Shown here piece by piece: positions 45,977 to 53,488 of a stretch of 64,000 nt of DNA. The notes beneath the pieces were generated by a model that ran no database searches, had not been told where the DNA came from, and worked only from the letters and a program-made list of their open reading frames with translations. The stretch is taken from positions 29,358 to 93,357 of the forward strand of contig JAFECU010000300.1 in assembly GCA_018242005.1 (NCBI GenBank), in the 5' to 3' direction. This stretch comes from Pseudomonadota bacterium (lineage in GTDB: Bacteria; Pseudomonadota; Gammaproteobacteria; Burkholderiales; Burkholderiaceae_C). The stretch's first letter is position 1; every line of letters begins with the position of its first letter. The translations under genes were made by a program, and so were the position numbers.

Positions 45977-48262
45977 ATGGAGACTTCATCCCCTTCAGCC
46001 GTTCATCGCCGCGTGGCCCAGCTGGCCCGACGACGCTTCGTGGAGGGGATATGCGCCGGCCTGCCGGCGCTGGACAAGAGACTTCTTGATTTCCTGACCG
46101 AGCTCATGAGCCGCTCCGGCACGGTGCGCGACATGCAGCTACGCCGCGACGCCTGGATGAGCTACCAGAGCCGTCACGCGGCCTGGGTGGGGACGATGGA
46201 GCGCGGCTGGCGCGAGAGCTTGTCCCAGCAGCCCGAGGTCGGGCGCTCCGCGCCCACGCCCCTGTCCGACGGGCTGGCGCTGGTTGGCGACGATGAGGTC
46301 GAAAACAAGATCCTGGCCTCGCGCATGGCACTCACCGTGACCGAGCATGTGGGCATCGCCTTTGACGCGGTGCGCCAACGCACCCAGCACCTGGAGGGCA
46401 GGGAGCTGCCCGCCAACGACATCTTGCGGCCCGAGACCCAGTGTCTGAAGTTCGTCGAAAGATGGCTGGAGTCTGACTTCAAGCGCGAGGACCTGCAGCT
46501 GGTGCTCGACCCGGTGCAGGCTGCGCTTGCGGACCTGGCGCTTGCGCAATACCAGGAGTTGCTCAAGCTCTATGACGCGCAGGGCGTGGCCCTGCCAGGG
46601 GAGCTGCGCGCGCGCGTGCGCCGTTCCACGGGGGGCGGGAGCCTGCCCGCCGCGCTGGGCCCGGATTCGGGGTCGGACCTGCCCGCGAAATTGGCCGCAC
46701 AGGCGTTGCAGCAGGTGCGCGCCGCCGCATTCCCGCCCGCCGCGGTGGCGCCCGCCGCTGGCACACCGTTGGCACGTGCGCGCCAGCGCGCCCAGGGCGT
46801 GATGATGCAGCTGCGCCGGCTGCTGACCCAACCCATCATGGGGCATGACATGGCGCAGTCGCCACAGGCCTCCGCGGCCCTGGTGCATGCCTTGTCGAAC
46901 GAGCGTGTGGAGGCCGACCTCTACTACAGCGGCATGGCCACGCTGGTGGAGGACTACAGCCCGCAGGCCGTGGTCCATGTCACCAACGTGGTGCGCGAAC
47001 GTGCCGCCGAGTTCAAGAAGAAGGCCAGCACCGCCAGCGAGAAGGCCATCATCGAGGTGGTGGCGTTGATGTTCCAGAGCATCCTGAGCGAGGACCGCAT
47101 TCCTCCCGCGGTGCGCGTGTGGTTTGCCCGGCTGCAGGTGCCGGTGCTGCGCGTGGCCCTGGCCGAGCCCGAGTTCTTCAGTGACCTGGCCCATCCCGCG
47201 CGCCAGCTCATAGACCGCATGGGCAGTTGCGTGCTCGGCTTTGACGCCAGCGCCATCAGCGGCACGGCGCTGGAGGCGGAGATCCGCCGCATCGTGCAGG
47301 TCATAGAGCAATATCCCGAGACCGGCAAGCGGGTGTTCGAACTGGTGCACGGCGAGTTCGAGAAATTCCTGACCCGGTTTTTGACCGAACGGCAGAGCAC
47401 CTCGCGCATCGTCAGTGTGGCCCAGCAGGTGGAGCAGCGCGAGACGCTGGCCATCCAGTACACCATCGAGCTGCGCACCCTGCTCAACGACATGCCGGTG
47501 CGCAACGAGATCCGCGACTTCCTGTTCAAGACCTGGGCCGAGGTTCTGGCCATGTCGGCCGTGCGCGGCGGCCCGCAGCACGCGGACACGGTCACCTACA
47601 AGCGCGCCGCGGCCGACCTGGTGTGGGCCGCGAGCGCCAAGCCGCACCGCGCCGAACGCGCGCAGGTCATACAGCAGCTGCCCGCGCTGCTGCAGAAGCT
47701 GCGCCACGGCCTGGTGCTGATAGGCGTGACCGGTGCCGAGCAGGACGCGCAGATCAAGCTGCTGACCGACACGCTGGCCGATGCCTTCCTGTCCAAAACG
47801 GCGCCCATTGCGCAGGAACATATCGATGCCCTGGCCAAGCGCCTGGCCAACCTCGAGGACTACCTCAGCGACGAAACCCTGGGCGACATACCGCTGAATG
47901 CCGACAGCATCGAGCTGCTGCTGGGCATGGATGCCTCGTCCATCCAGGTCATCGCGGACAACGACGCAGAAGTGCCGGAGGAACTGGTGGCCTGGGTGCA
48001 GGAGCTGCCGCTGGGCGTGTGGTACACACTGGAGCACAACGGGGGGGCGGTACAGGTTCAGTATGTCTGGCGCAGCCAGCGCAAGCAGCTGCACCTGTTT
48101 GCGGCCGTGGGCGGCAACAGCTATCTGGTACAGCTCAAGCGCCTGGGCGCCTACCTGCAGTCCGGTTTGCTGGTGGCGCAGGAGGAGGAGAGCCTCACGC
48201 TGCGCGCCACGCGCGAAGCGCTCACCAAGATCGACGCCAATCCCGAGCGTCTGTTCGAGTAA
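45977..48262 (+). CDS. DUF1631-family protein
   Basis: The 761-residue soluble, mostly helical protein has no signal peptide. Its family features include RRRFVEGICAGLPALDKRLLDFL near the start, RMALTVTEHVGIAFDAVRQRT near residue 115, IVEVVALMFQSIL-like helices in the middle and a beta-rich C-terminus (VQYVWRSQRKQLHLFAAVGGNSYLVQL) that resembles a PilZ-like barrel. DUF1631 is common in beta- and gamma-proteobacteria. No function is assigned; a c-di-GMP link is speculation from the tail. It begins 58 nt after secF. Confidence 0.85.
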   Translation: METSSPSAVHRRVAQLARRRFVEGICAGLPALDKRLLDFLTELMSRSGTVRDMQLRRDAWMSYQSRHAAWVGTMERGWRESLSQQPEVGRSAPTPLSDGLALVGDDEVENKILASRMALTVTEHVGIAFDAVRQRTQHLEGRELPANDILRPETQCLKFVERWLESDFKREDLQLVLDPVQAALADLALAQYQELLKLYDAQGVALPGELRARVRRSTGGGSLPAALGPDSGSDLPAKLAAQALQQVRAAAFPPAAVAPAAGTPLARARQRAQGVMMQLRRLLTQPIMGHDMAQSPQASAALVHALSNERVEADLYYSGMATLVEDYSPQAVVHVTNVVRERAAEFKKKASTASEKAIIEVVALMFQSILSEDRIPPAVRVWFARLQVPVLRVALAEPEFFSDLAHPARQLIDRMGSCVLGFDASAISGTALEAEIRRIVQVIEQYPETGKRVFELVHGEFEKFLTRFLTERQSTSRIVSVAQQVEQRETLAIQYTIELRTLLNDMPVRNEIRDFLFKTWAEVLAMSAVRGGPQHADTVTYKRAAADLVWAASAKPHRAERAQVIQQLPALLQKLRHGLVLIGVTGAEQDAQIKLLTDTLADAFLSKTAPIAQEHIDALAKRLANLEDYLSDETLGDIPLNADSIELLLGMDASSIQVIADNDAEVPEELVAWVQELPLGVWYTLEHNGGAVQVQYVWRSQRKQLHLFAAVGGNSYLVQLKRLGAYLQSGLLVAQEEESLTLRATREALTKIDANPERLFE

Positions 48263-48265
48263 AGC

Positions 48266-48325
48266 ACGCCCCCTTGAGACGCTTCGCGTCTTCCCCCTGC
48301 TCTCGGCTTCGCCGGGCAGGGTGAC
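48266..48325. repeat. Intergenic double-hairpin (CCCCCTTGAGACGC type)
   Basis: AGACGC/GCGTCT around TTC (48277-48291) is followed by nested CCCTGC/GCAGGG (48295-48321) with an inner CGGC/GCCG stem. I recall sequences of the form CCCCCTTGAG-CGC-TTCGC from many Comamonadaceae intergenic regions, so this is probably another dispersed repeat, but it is the only copy I see here. It may also end the DUF1631 transcript. Confidence 0.45.
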
Positions 48326-48426
48326 GCAGCCAGCGCGGCGGGCGGCCCTTGCGCGGCCGCCTGTGCATGAGGCGCGCCAGTTTCATGGGCTGCGGCCGAT
48401 CGCAGCCCTATGGGGTATCTGAAATG

Positions 48427-48465
48427 AGAGCTACCAGCGTTTGCTGGATAAGCGTTTCAGGCGAT
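48427..48465. repeat. Dispersed palindromic repeat, degenerate copy at the recX 3' end
   Basis: AGAGCTACCAGCGTTTGCTG followed by GATAAGCGTTTCAGGC matches the family plan with several changes. It abuts the recX stop codon complement at 48467-48469. Confidence 0.5.
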
Positions 48466-48466
48466 T

Positions 48467-48925
48467 TCATTCGTCATCATCACCACCCTGCAGCACCCGG
48501 CGCACCACGTCGGCGGCAAAGCCGCGCGCGGCCAGAAAGCGCATCTGGCGTGCGCGTTCCTGGGGCGTGGCAGCGGGCGGCGCGCCGCCAAAGCGCTGGC
48601 GCCACACGGCCCGGGCTCGGTCCAGTTCGGTGTCGGCCAGCTGCGCGGCCGTGGCGCGCACAATGTCCTCGTCCAGGCCCTTGCTGCGCAGCTCCTGCGC
48701 GACGCGCCGGCTGCCAAACCGGGCGGCGCGGCGGTGCACCACGGACTCGGCCACGCGCCCGGCGTTGATGAAGTCCCTGGCCTGCAGCTCGTCGAGCAGG
48801 GCCGCAAGATTCTCGCCCTCCTGCACATGGCGCGCGAGCTTGGCCTCCAGCTCGCTGCGCGAATGCTCACGCTGGGCCAGCAGGCGCAGCGCACGCGCCT
48901 TGAGCGAGAGCTTGGCAAAAACCAT
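48467..48925 (-). CDS. recX: Regulatory protein RecX
   Basis: The 152-residue helical protein has the RecX three-helix repeats: LKARALRLLAQREHSRSELEAKL, LDELQARDFINAGRVAESVVHRR and FGSRRVAQELRSKGLDEDIV. RecX binds in the groove of RecA filaments and limits their growth. It lies directly downstream of recA on the same strand, separated by an 80-nt spacer filled by a large hairpin. That hairpin should keep RecX well below RecA levels. Confidence 0.95.
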   Translation of the reverse strand: MVFAKLSLKARALRLLAQREHSRSELEAKLARHVQEGENLAALLDELQARDFINAGRVAESVVHRRAARFGSRRVAQELRSKGLDEDIVRATAAQLADTELDRARAVWRQRFGGAPPAATPQERARQMRFLAARGFAADVVRRVLQGGDDDE

Positions 48926-48990
48926 TGATGCTCTATAAAAAATAGCTGCCAGCGCTTTATGGATAAGCGTTGGCAGCTATTTTTTTACAA
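48926..48990. repeat. Dispersed palindromic repeat forming the recA-recX intercistronic hairpin
   Basis: The 21-nt arms at 48937-48957 and 48965-48985 (each containing AATAGCTGCCAGCG or its complement) pair with a single G-T exception around TATGGAT. The A and T runs at the ends make it a terminator on either strand. It is the best preserved copy of the family in the window. TGATGCTCT precedes it, as in the copy at 53421. Confidence 0.85.
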
Positions 48991-49004
48991 ATCCGTAGGG
49001 CCGG

Positions 49005-50093
49005 TCACGCCTCGGCTTCGGCGGCCTTCTTGCCGCGCGCGGGCTTGTCCTCCGACGCCGGCGCCGCGCCGGGCAGCAGGGCGATGCCCAGGCCTTCACG
49101 GACCTTGTTCTCGATCTCGCGGGCGAGCTCGGGGTTCTCGCGCAGGAACTCGCGCGCGTTGTCGCGGCCCTGGCCGATCTTCTCGCCGTTGTAGGCATAC
49201 CAGGCGCCGCTCTTTTCCAGGATGCGCGCGTTCACGCCCATGTCGATGATCTCGCCCTCGCGCGAGATGCCCTCGCCGAACAGGATGTCGAACTCGGCCG
49301 TCTTGAACGGGGGCGACACCTTGTTCTTCACGACCTTGACCTTGGTTTCGTTGCCTATGGCCTCGTCGCCCTTCTTGATGGTGCCGGTGCGGCGAATGTC
49401 CAGGCGCACCGAGGCGTAGAACTTGAGCGCGTTGCCGCCCGTCGTGGTCTCGGGGCTGCCGAACATGACGCCGATCTTCATGCGGATCTGGTTGATGAAG
49501 ATGACCGTGCAATTGGTCTTCTTGATCGTGGCCGTGAGCTTGCGCAGCGCCTGGCTCATGAGGCGCGCCTGCAGGCCGGGCAGGGCGTCGCCCATCTCGC
49601 CCTCGATCTCGGCCTTGGGCACCAGGGCCGCGACCGAGTCCACGACGATCAGGTCCACGGCGCCCGAGCGCACCAGCGAGTCGACGATCTCCAGCGCCTG
49701 CTCGCCGGTGTCGGGCTGGCTGATGAGGATGTCGTTCAGGTTCACACCGAGCTTTTGCGCGTACTGGGTGTCGAGCGCATGCTCGGCATCGATGAAGGCG
49801 CAGGTGCCGCCGAGCTTTTGCATCTCGGCAATGACCTGCAGCGTGAGCGTGGTCTTGCCCGAGGACTCGGGTCCGTAGATCTCGATCACGCGCCCGCGCG
49901 GCAGGCCGCCCACGCCCAGGGCGATATCCAGGCCCAGCGAGCCGGTGGAAACCACCTGGATGTCCTGCGCCTGCTCGCCCTCGCCCAGGCGCATGATCGT
50001 GCCCTTGCCGAACTGCTTCTCGATCTGTGCCAGCGCGGCCTGCAAGGCCTTGGCCTTTTCGCTCTGGTCGGCGGTCTTGACGGTGGTGTCCAT
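49005..50093 (-). CDS. recA: Recombinase A
   Basis: The 362-residue protein has Walker A GPESSGKT (74-81), Walker [11 protein letters not shown], loop L1 [22 protein letters not shown] and loop L2 [30 protein letters not shown], with the usual acidic/basic C-tail. It drives homologous recombination and the SOS response through LexA cleavage. ATG 50093 is chosen because AGAGGAG lies 7 nt before it; an ATG eight codons upstream has no such site. Two tandem SOS boxes lie in the leader. Confidence 0.98.
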   Translation of the reverse strand: MDTTVKTADQSEKAKALQAALAQIEKQFGKGTIMRLGEGEQAQDIQVVSTGSLGLDIALGVGGLPRGRVIEIYGPESSGKTTLTLQVIAEMQKLGGTCAFIDAEHALDTQYAQKLGVNLNDILISQPDTGEQALEIVDSLVRSGAVDLIVVDSVAALVPKAEIEGEMGDALPGLQARLMSQALRKLTATIKKTNCTVIFINQIRMKIGVMFGSPETTTGGNALKFYASVRLDIRRTGTIKKGDEAIGNETKVKVVKNKVSPPFKTAEFDILFGEGISREGEIIDMGVNARILEKSGAWYAYNGEKIGQGRDNAREFLRENPELAREIENKVREGLGIALLPGAAPASEDKPARGKKAAEAEA

Positions 50094-50135
50094 GGAATTG
50101 CTCCTCTTGGTGGCCATAGTGCTTTCGGTGGCAGA

Positions 50136-50168
50136 CTGTTTCGATCAACAGTCTGTATGTGTGAACAG
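50136..50168 (-). promoter_or_regulatory. Two tandem LexA (SOS) boxes in front of recA
   Basis: CTGTTTCGATCAACAG (50136-50151) and CTGTATGTGTGAACAG (50153-50168) both fit CTGT-N8-ACAG perfectly and are separated by a single base. They lie 43-75 nt upstream of the recA start and just downstream of the candidate promoter, placing both boxes in the initially transcribed region. Confidence 0.88.
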
Positions 50169-50185
50169 TAGTTTATGAGGCGCCC

Positions 50186-50213
50186 ATTCTATCTGGAAGG
50201 AATTTTTGGTCAG
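50186..50213 (-). promoter_or_regulatory. Candidate sigma70 promoter of recA
   Basis: On the minus strand CTGACC (complement of 50208-50213) and TAGAAT (complement of 50186-50191) are 16 bp apart. The -35 region overlaps GTCAG-TTTGC-CTGAC (50209-50223), an inverted repeat that could be the operator of the divergent MarR gene, so the two divergent promoters may interfere. Confidence 0.55.
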
Positions 50214-50234
50214 TTTGCCTGACAATATGGCGCC

Positions 50235-50717
50235 ATGTTCACCAACCCCCTTCCCCGTGCCGATGACTGGCGCCAGACCCACCTGGGCCGACTCATGGGT
50301 CATGCGCTGCGGCGCTTCGACGCACGCGTGCTGCAGCTCATGGCGCGCGACGTGCAGGTGCCGCTGGCCCTGTCCAACCTGGCGGCGCGCGAGCAGGTGG
50401 GTGCGGCCCACATCCACATCACGCGCCACCTGTCGCTCCAGGGTGACCGCCTGACCGATCTGGCCGAGCGCGCCGGCATGACCAAGCAGGCCATGGCCAG
50501 CCTGGTGGATCAGTGCGAGGCCTGGGGCCTGGTCACGCGCGAGGACGACCCCCGCGATGCGCGCGCGCGCCGCGTGTGCTTCACACCCACGGGGCTGGCG
50601 TGGCTTGCGGCCTTCCGCTCGGCCGTGGCGCAGGCCGAGGCCGAGTTTCGCGCCGCGGTGGGCGAGGAGGTGGCCACCGTCGTGGCCCTGGGGCTCGAGG
50701 CCTACGCCAACGGCTGA
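50235..50717 (+). CDS. MarR-family transcriptional regulator
   Basis: The 160-residue protein has the MarR winged helix: HIHITRHLSLQGDRLTDLAERAGMTKQAMASLVDQCEAWGLV (helices 3-4; the recognition part is MTKQAMASLVDQ) and the wing REDDPRDARARRVCFTPTG. Helical dimerisation ends flank it. It diverges from recA. An inverted repeat GTCAG-N5-CTGAC 12 nt before the start is a plausible autoregulatory site. Ligand and targets are unknown. Confidence 0.9.
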   Translation: MFTNPLPRADDWRQTHLGRLMGHALRRFDARVLQLMARDVQVPLALSNLAAREQVGAAHIHITRHLSLQGDRLTDLAERAGMTKQAMASLVDQCEAWGLVTREDDPRDARARRVCFTPTGLAWLAAFRSAVAQAEAEFRAAVGEEVATVVALGLEAYANG

Positions 50718-50728
50718 TGGCCCTGTCG

Positions 50729-51202
50729 CTATCGACCGCGATCGACGGGCACGACGAAGCTCTCCTTGACCTCCTCCATCACCACATAGCTGTTGGACTG
50801 CGCCGGCACGGGCATGCGCTGCAGAATGGTGCCCAGCAGGCTGCGGTATTCCGACATGCCGGCCAGGCGCGCCTTGACGAGGTAGTCGAAGCTGCCCGAG
50901 ATCAAATGGCATTCGAGCACCTCGGGCATGTTCTGCAGCTCGTCGCGCACCTTCTTGAAGATCTGCTCGGACTTCTGCGCGAGCGTGATCTCCACGAACA
51001 CCAGCAGGCTCTTGCCCAGCGCCGCCGGGTTCACGCGCGCGTGGTAGCCGGTGATCACGCCCTGGGCCTCCAGGCGCTTGACGCGCTGGGAGCAGGGCGA
51101 GGTGGAGAGGCCCACGCGCTCGCCCAGCTCCGTCATGGTCAGGCGCCCGTCCTGCTGCAACAGGGCCAGGATGCGGCGGTCTATGGTGTCGAGTTCAGAC
51201 AT
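50729..51202 (-). CDS. Lrp/AsnC-family transcriptional regulator (linked to dadA)
   Basis: The 157-residue protein is close to classic Lrp: LDTIDRRILALLQQDGRLTMTELGERVGLSTSPCSQRVKRLE as HTH (recognition part STSPCSQRVKRL), then the RAM domain with VLECHLISGSFDYLVKARLAGM. It diverges from dadA. A near-perfect palindrome between them suggests it senses alanine or another amino acid and controls dadA, as DadR or Lrp does elsewhere. Eleven nt separate it from the convergent marR stop. Confidence 0.94.
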   Translation of the reverse strand: MSELDTIDRRILALLQQDGRLTMTELGERVGLSTSPCSQRVKRLEAQGVITGYHARVNPAALGKSLLVFVEITLAQKSEQIFKKVRDELQNMPEVLECHLISGSFDYLVKARLAGMSEYRSLLGTILQRMPVPAQSNSYVVMEEVKESFVVPVDRGR

Positions 51203-51251
51203 TGCTGCAATGGATGGGGTTTGGCGATGTAAACAGCAAACGTTGCTGTTT
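51200..51251. promoter_or_regulatory. Lrp/DadR-type operator region between lrp and dadA
   Basis: AAACAGCAA (51231-51239) and TTGCTGTTT (51243-51251) form a perfect 9-bp inverted repeat around ACG. A second palindrome, CATTGC-T-GCAATG (51200-51212), overlaps the lrp start codon and shares the TTGC/GCAA core. Two related sites 31 bp apart centre to centre, about three helical turns, fit cooperative Lrp binding and autoregulation. Confidence 0.65.
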
Positions 51252-51328
51252 ATGAGGAATATTTCAGCAAAAGATTGGCATGTAAATCCGTAAAGTCACG
51301 ATCATTCATCGAACATCGGAGACTGGCC

Positions 51329-52639
51329 ATGAAAGTTGTCGTACTGGGTGCTGGCGTGATCGGCGTCACCACCGCCTACTATCTGGCGCGTGCAGGCGCC
51401 GAGGTCACCGTGATCGACCGCCAGGACGGCCCGGCGCAGGACACCAGCTTTGCCAACGCCGGCCAGGTCTCGTTCGGCTACTCCACGCCCTGGGGCGCGC
51501 CCGGCATTCCGATGAAGGCGCTCAAGTGGATGTTCGAAAAGCACGCGCCGCTGTCCATACGCCCCGACGGCACCCTGTTCCAGCTGCGCTGGATGGCCCA
51601 GATGCTGCGCAACTGCTCGGCCGAGCGCTACGCCGTCAACAAGGAGCGCATGCTGCGCCTGTCCAACTACAGCCGCGAGTGCATAGCCCAGCTGCGCCGC
51701 GACACCGGCATTGCCTACGAAGGCCGCCAGGCCGGCACGCTGCAGCTGTTCCGCTCGCAGAAACAGGTGGACCAGGCCCAGCGCGACATCGCCGTGCTCG
51801 AGGAATGCGGCATTGCCTACGAGCTGCTCGACGCCCAGGGCGTGCGCCGGGCCGAGCCGGCCCTCGAGCGCGCCGGCGCGCCGATTGCCGGCGGCCTGCG
51901 CCTGCCGCAGGACGAAACCGGCGACTGCTACCAGTTCACCAACGCGCTGGCCGGCATGGCGCAGGCGCTGGGCGTGAAGTTCCGCTTCGGCACCGGCGTG
52001 GATGCACTGCTGTTCGACGGCCACGGTGCCGTGAACGGCGTGCAGCTGGCCACTCCCGACCGCGAGGTGGTGAAGGCCGACCGCTACGTGCTGGCCATGG
52101 GCAGCTACTCGCGTGAACTGCTTTTGTCCAGCGGACTGGACATTCCCGTCTACCCGGTCAAGGGCTACTCGCTGACCATTCCCATCCGGGACGAGAGCCT
52201 CGCGCCCGTGTCCACCGTGCTCGACGAGACCTACAAGATCGCGCTCACGCGCTTCGACGACCGCATCCGCGTCGGCGGCATGGCCGAGCTGTCGGGCTTC
52301 GACAAGACCCTGCGGCCCCAGCGCCGCGCCACGCTGGAGATGGTCACGCGCCAGCTGTTCCCCGGCGGCGATCTGGCACGCGCCGATTTCTGGACCGGCC
52401 TGCGCCCCATGACGCCCGACAGCACGCCCATCGTCGGCCGCACGCCGCACAGAAACCTGTACCTGAACACCGGCCACGGCACGCTGGGCTGGACCATGGC
52501 CTGCGGCTCGGGCCAGCTGCTGGCCGACATCCTCACCGGGCGCAAGACCGAGATATCGACCGAGGGCCTGTCCGTGGACCGCTATCTGGGCAGCACGGCT
52601 GCCCCGCATGGGCGGGCTGCGGTCGGCAGCGCGGCGTGA
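51329..52639 (+). CDS. dadA: D-amino acid dehydrogenase small subunit
   Basis: The 436-residue FAD enzyme has the dinucleotide-binding start [23 protein letters not shown] (GxGxxG near residue 8). It also has [22 protein letters not shown] and the C-terminal [16 protein letters not shown] and [16 protein letters not shown], as in DadA. It oxidises D-alanine and other D-amino acids to oxoacids at the inner membrane, feeding the quinone pool. ATG 51329 with CGGAGA before it starts right at the FAD motif. The alanine racemase dadX is not adjacent. Confidence 0.96.
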   Translation: MKVVVLGAGVIGVTTAYYLARAGAEVTVIDRQDGPAQDTSFANAGQVSFGYSTPWGAPGIPMKALKWMFEKHAPLSIRPDGTLFQLRWMAQMLRNCSAERYAVNKERMLRLSNYSRECIAQLRRDTGIAYEGRQAGTLQLFRSQKQVDQAQRDIAVLEECGIAYELLDAQGVRRAEPALERAGAPIAGGLRLPQDETGDCYQFTNALAGMAQALGVKFRFGTGVDALLFDGHGAVNGVQLATPDREVVKADRYVLAMGSYSRELLLSSGLDIPVYPVKGYSLTIPIRDESLAPVSTVLDETYKIALTRFDDRIRVGGMAELSGFDKTLRPQRRATLEMVTRQLFPGGDLARADFWTGLRPMTPDSTPIVGRTPHRNLYLNTGHGTLGWTMACGSGQLLADILTGRKTEISTEGLSVDRYLGSTAAPHGRAAVGSAA

Positions 52640-52679
52640 GGCCAGGCGCAAGAAGCTTCGCGCGCCGGCGGGCGCAGAA

Positions 52680-52738
52680 CTCCTAGAATTGCACAGGGTG
52701 CCCACTCACTTGTCGTGGGTACTTGCGGACTCTAGGAG
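52680..52738 (+). promoter_or_regulatory. Leader with potential Shine-Dalgarno-sequestering stem
   Basis: CTCCTAGA (52680-52687) is perfectly complementary to TCTAGGAG (52731-52738), which contains the AGGAG ribosome site of the response-regulator gene. A smaller hairpin CCCAC/GTGGG (52701-52719) lies inside. Against this, TAGAAT at 52684-52689 looks like a -10 element, in which case the 5' arm would not be transcribed. Confidence 0.4.
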
Positions 52739-52747
52739 ATACCCCTC

Positions 52748-53422
52748 ATGCGCATCCTCATCGCCGAAGACGACCAGGTGCTGGCCGACGGCCTGCTGCG
52801 CACGCTGCGCGGGTCGGGCGCCGTCGTGGACCACGTGGCCAGCGGCAGCGAGGCCGACACCGCGCTGCTCACCAACAACGAGTTCGACCTCCTGATCCTG
52901 GACCTGGGCCTGCCCAAGCTGCATGGGCTGGAGGTCTTGAAGCGCCTGCGCGGGCGCGGATCGGCCCTGCCGGTGCTCATCCTCACCGCGGCCGACAGCA
53001 TCGAGGAACGCGTCAAGGGCCTGGACCTGGGCGCCGACGACTACATGGCCAAGCCCTTTGCGCTGTCCGAGCTCGAGGCGCGCGTGCGCGCCCTCACGCG
53101 CCGCGGCATGGGCGCCACCAGCGCCACCATCAAGCACGGCCCGCTGGTCTACGACCAGGCCGGGCGCGTGGCCACCATAGACGGCAAGATGGTGGAACTG
53201 TCGGCGCGCGAGCTGGGCCTCTTGGAGGTGCTGCTGCAGCGCGCCGGCCGCCTGGTGAGCAAGGAGCAGCTCGTCGAGCGCCTGTGCGAATGGGGCGAGG
53301 AGGTGAGCAACAACGCCATCGAGGTCTACATCCACCGCCTGCGCAAGAAGATTGAAAAGGGCCCGATTCGCATCGCCACGGTGCGGGGCCTGGGCTACTG
53401 CCTGGAAAAGATCGCCGGTTGA
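52748..53422 (+). CDS. OmpR-family response regulator (TctD/QseB-like)
   Basis: The 224-residue protein has a receiver domain with acidic pair Glu7-Asp8-Asp9, phospho-acceptor Asp52 (LILDLGLPKLHG) and Lys102 (AKPF). A winged-helix output domain follows, with LSARELGLLEVLLQRAGRLVSKEQL and NNAIEVYIHRLRKKI. AGGAG precedes the ATG. Its stop codon overlaps a dispersed repeat, and the kinase gene follows 66 nt later. Similarity of the pair and the downstream Bug protein to the TctDE/BctDE tricarboxylate systems suggests an organic-acid signal. Confidence 0.94.
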   Translation: MRILIAEDDQVLADGLLRTLRGSGAVVDHVASGSEADTALLTNNEFDLLILDLGLPKLHGLEVLKRLRGRGSALPVLILTAADSIEERVKGLDLGADDYMAKPFALSELEARVRALTRRGMGATSATIKHGPLVYDQAGRVATIDGKMVELSARELGLLEVLLQRAGRLVSKEQLVERLCEWGEEVSNNAIEVYIHRLRKKIEKGPIRIATVRGLGYCLEKIAG

Positions 53423-53476
53423 TGCTCTCTTGTTGATAGCTGTCTGCGCTTATCAGCAGGGTGCTGGCGGCATAAA
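53421..53476. repeat. Dispersed palindromic repeat between response regulator and kinase
   Basis: TGATGCTCT, then TGATAGCTGTCTGCGCTTATC, AGCAGG and GTGCTGGCGGCAT follow the family order with a degenerate palindrome. The first TGA is shared with the stop codon of the response regulator. It lies inside an operon, where it could lower kinase expression relative to the regulator. Confidence 0.6.
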
Positions 53477-53488
53477 ACACCAGAAACC

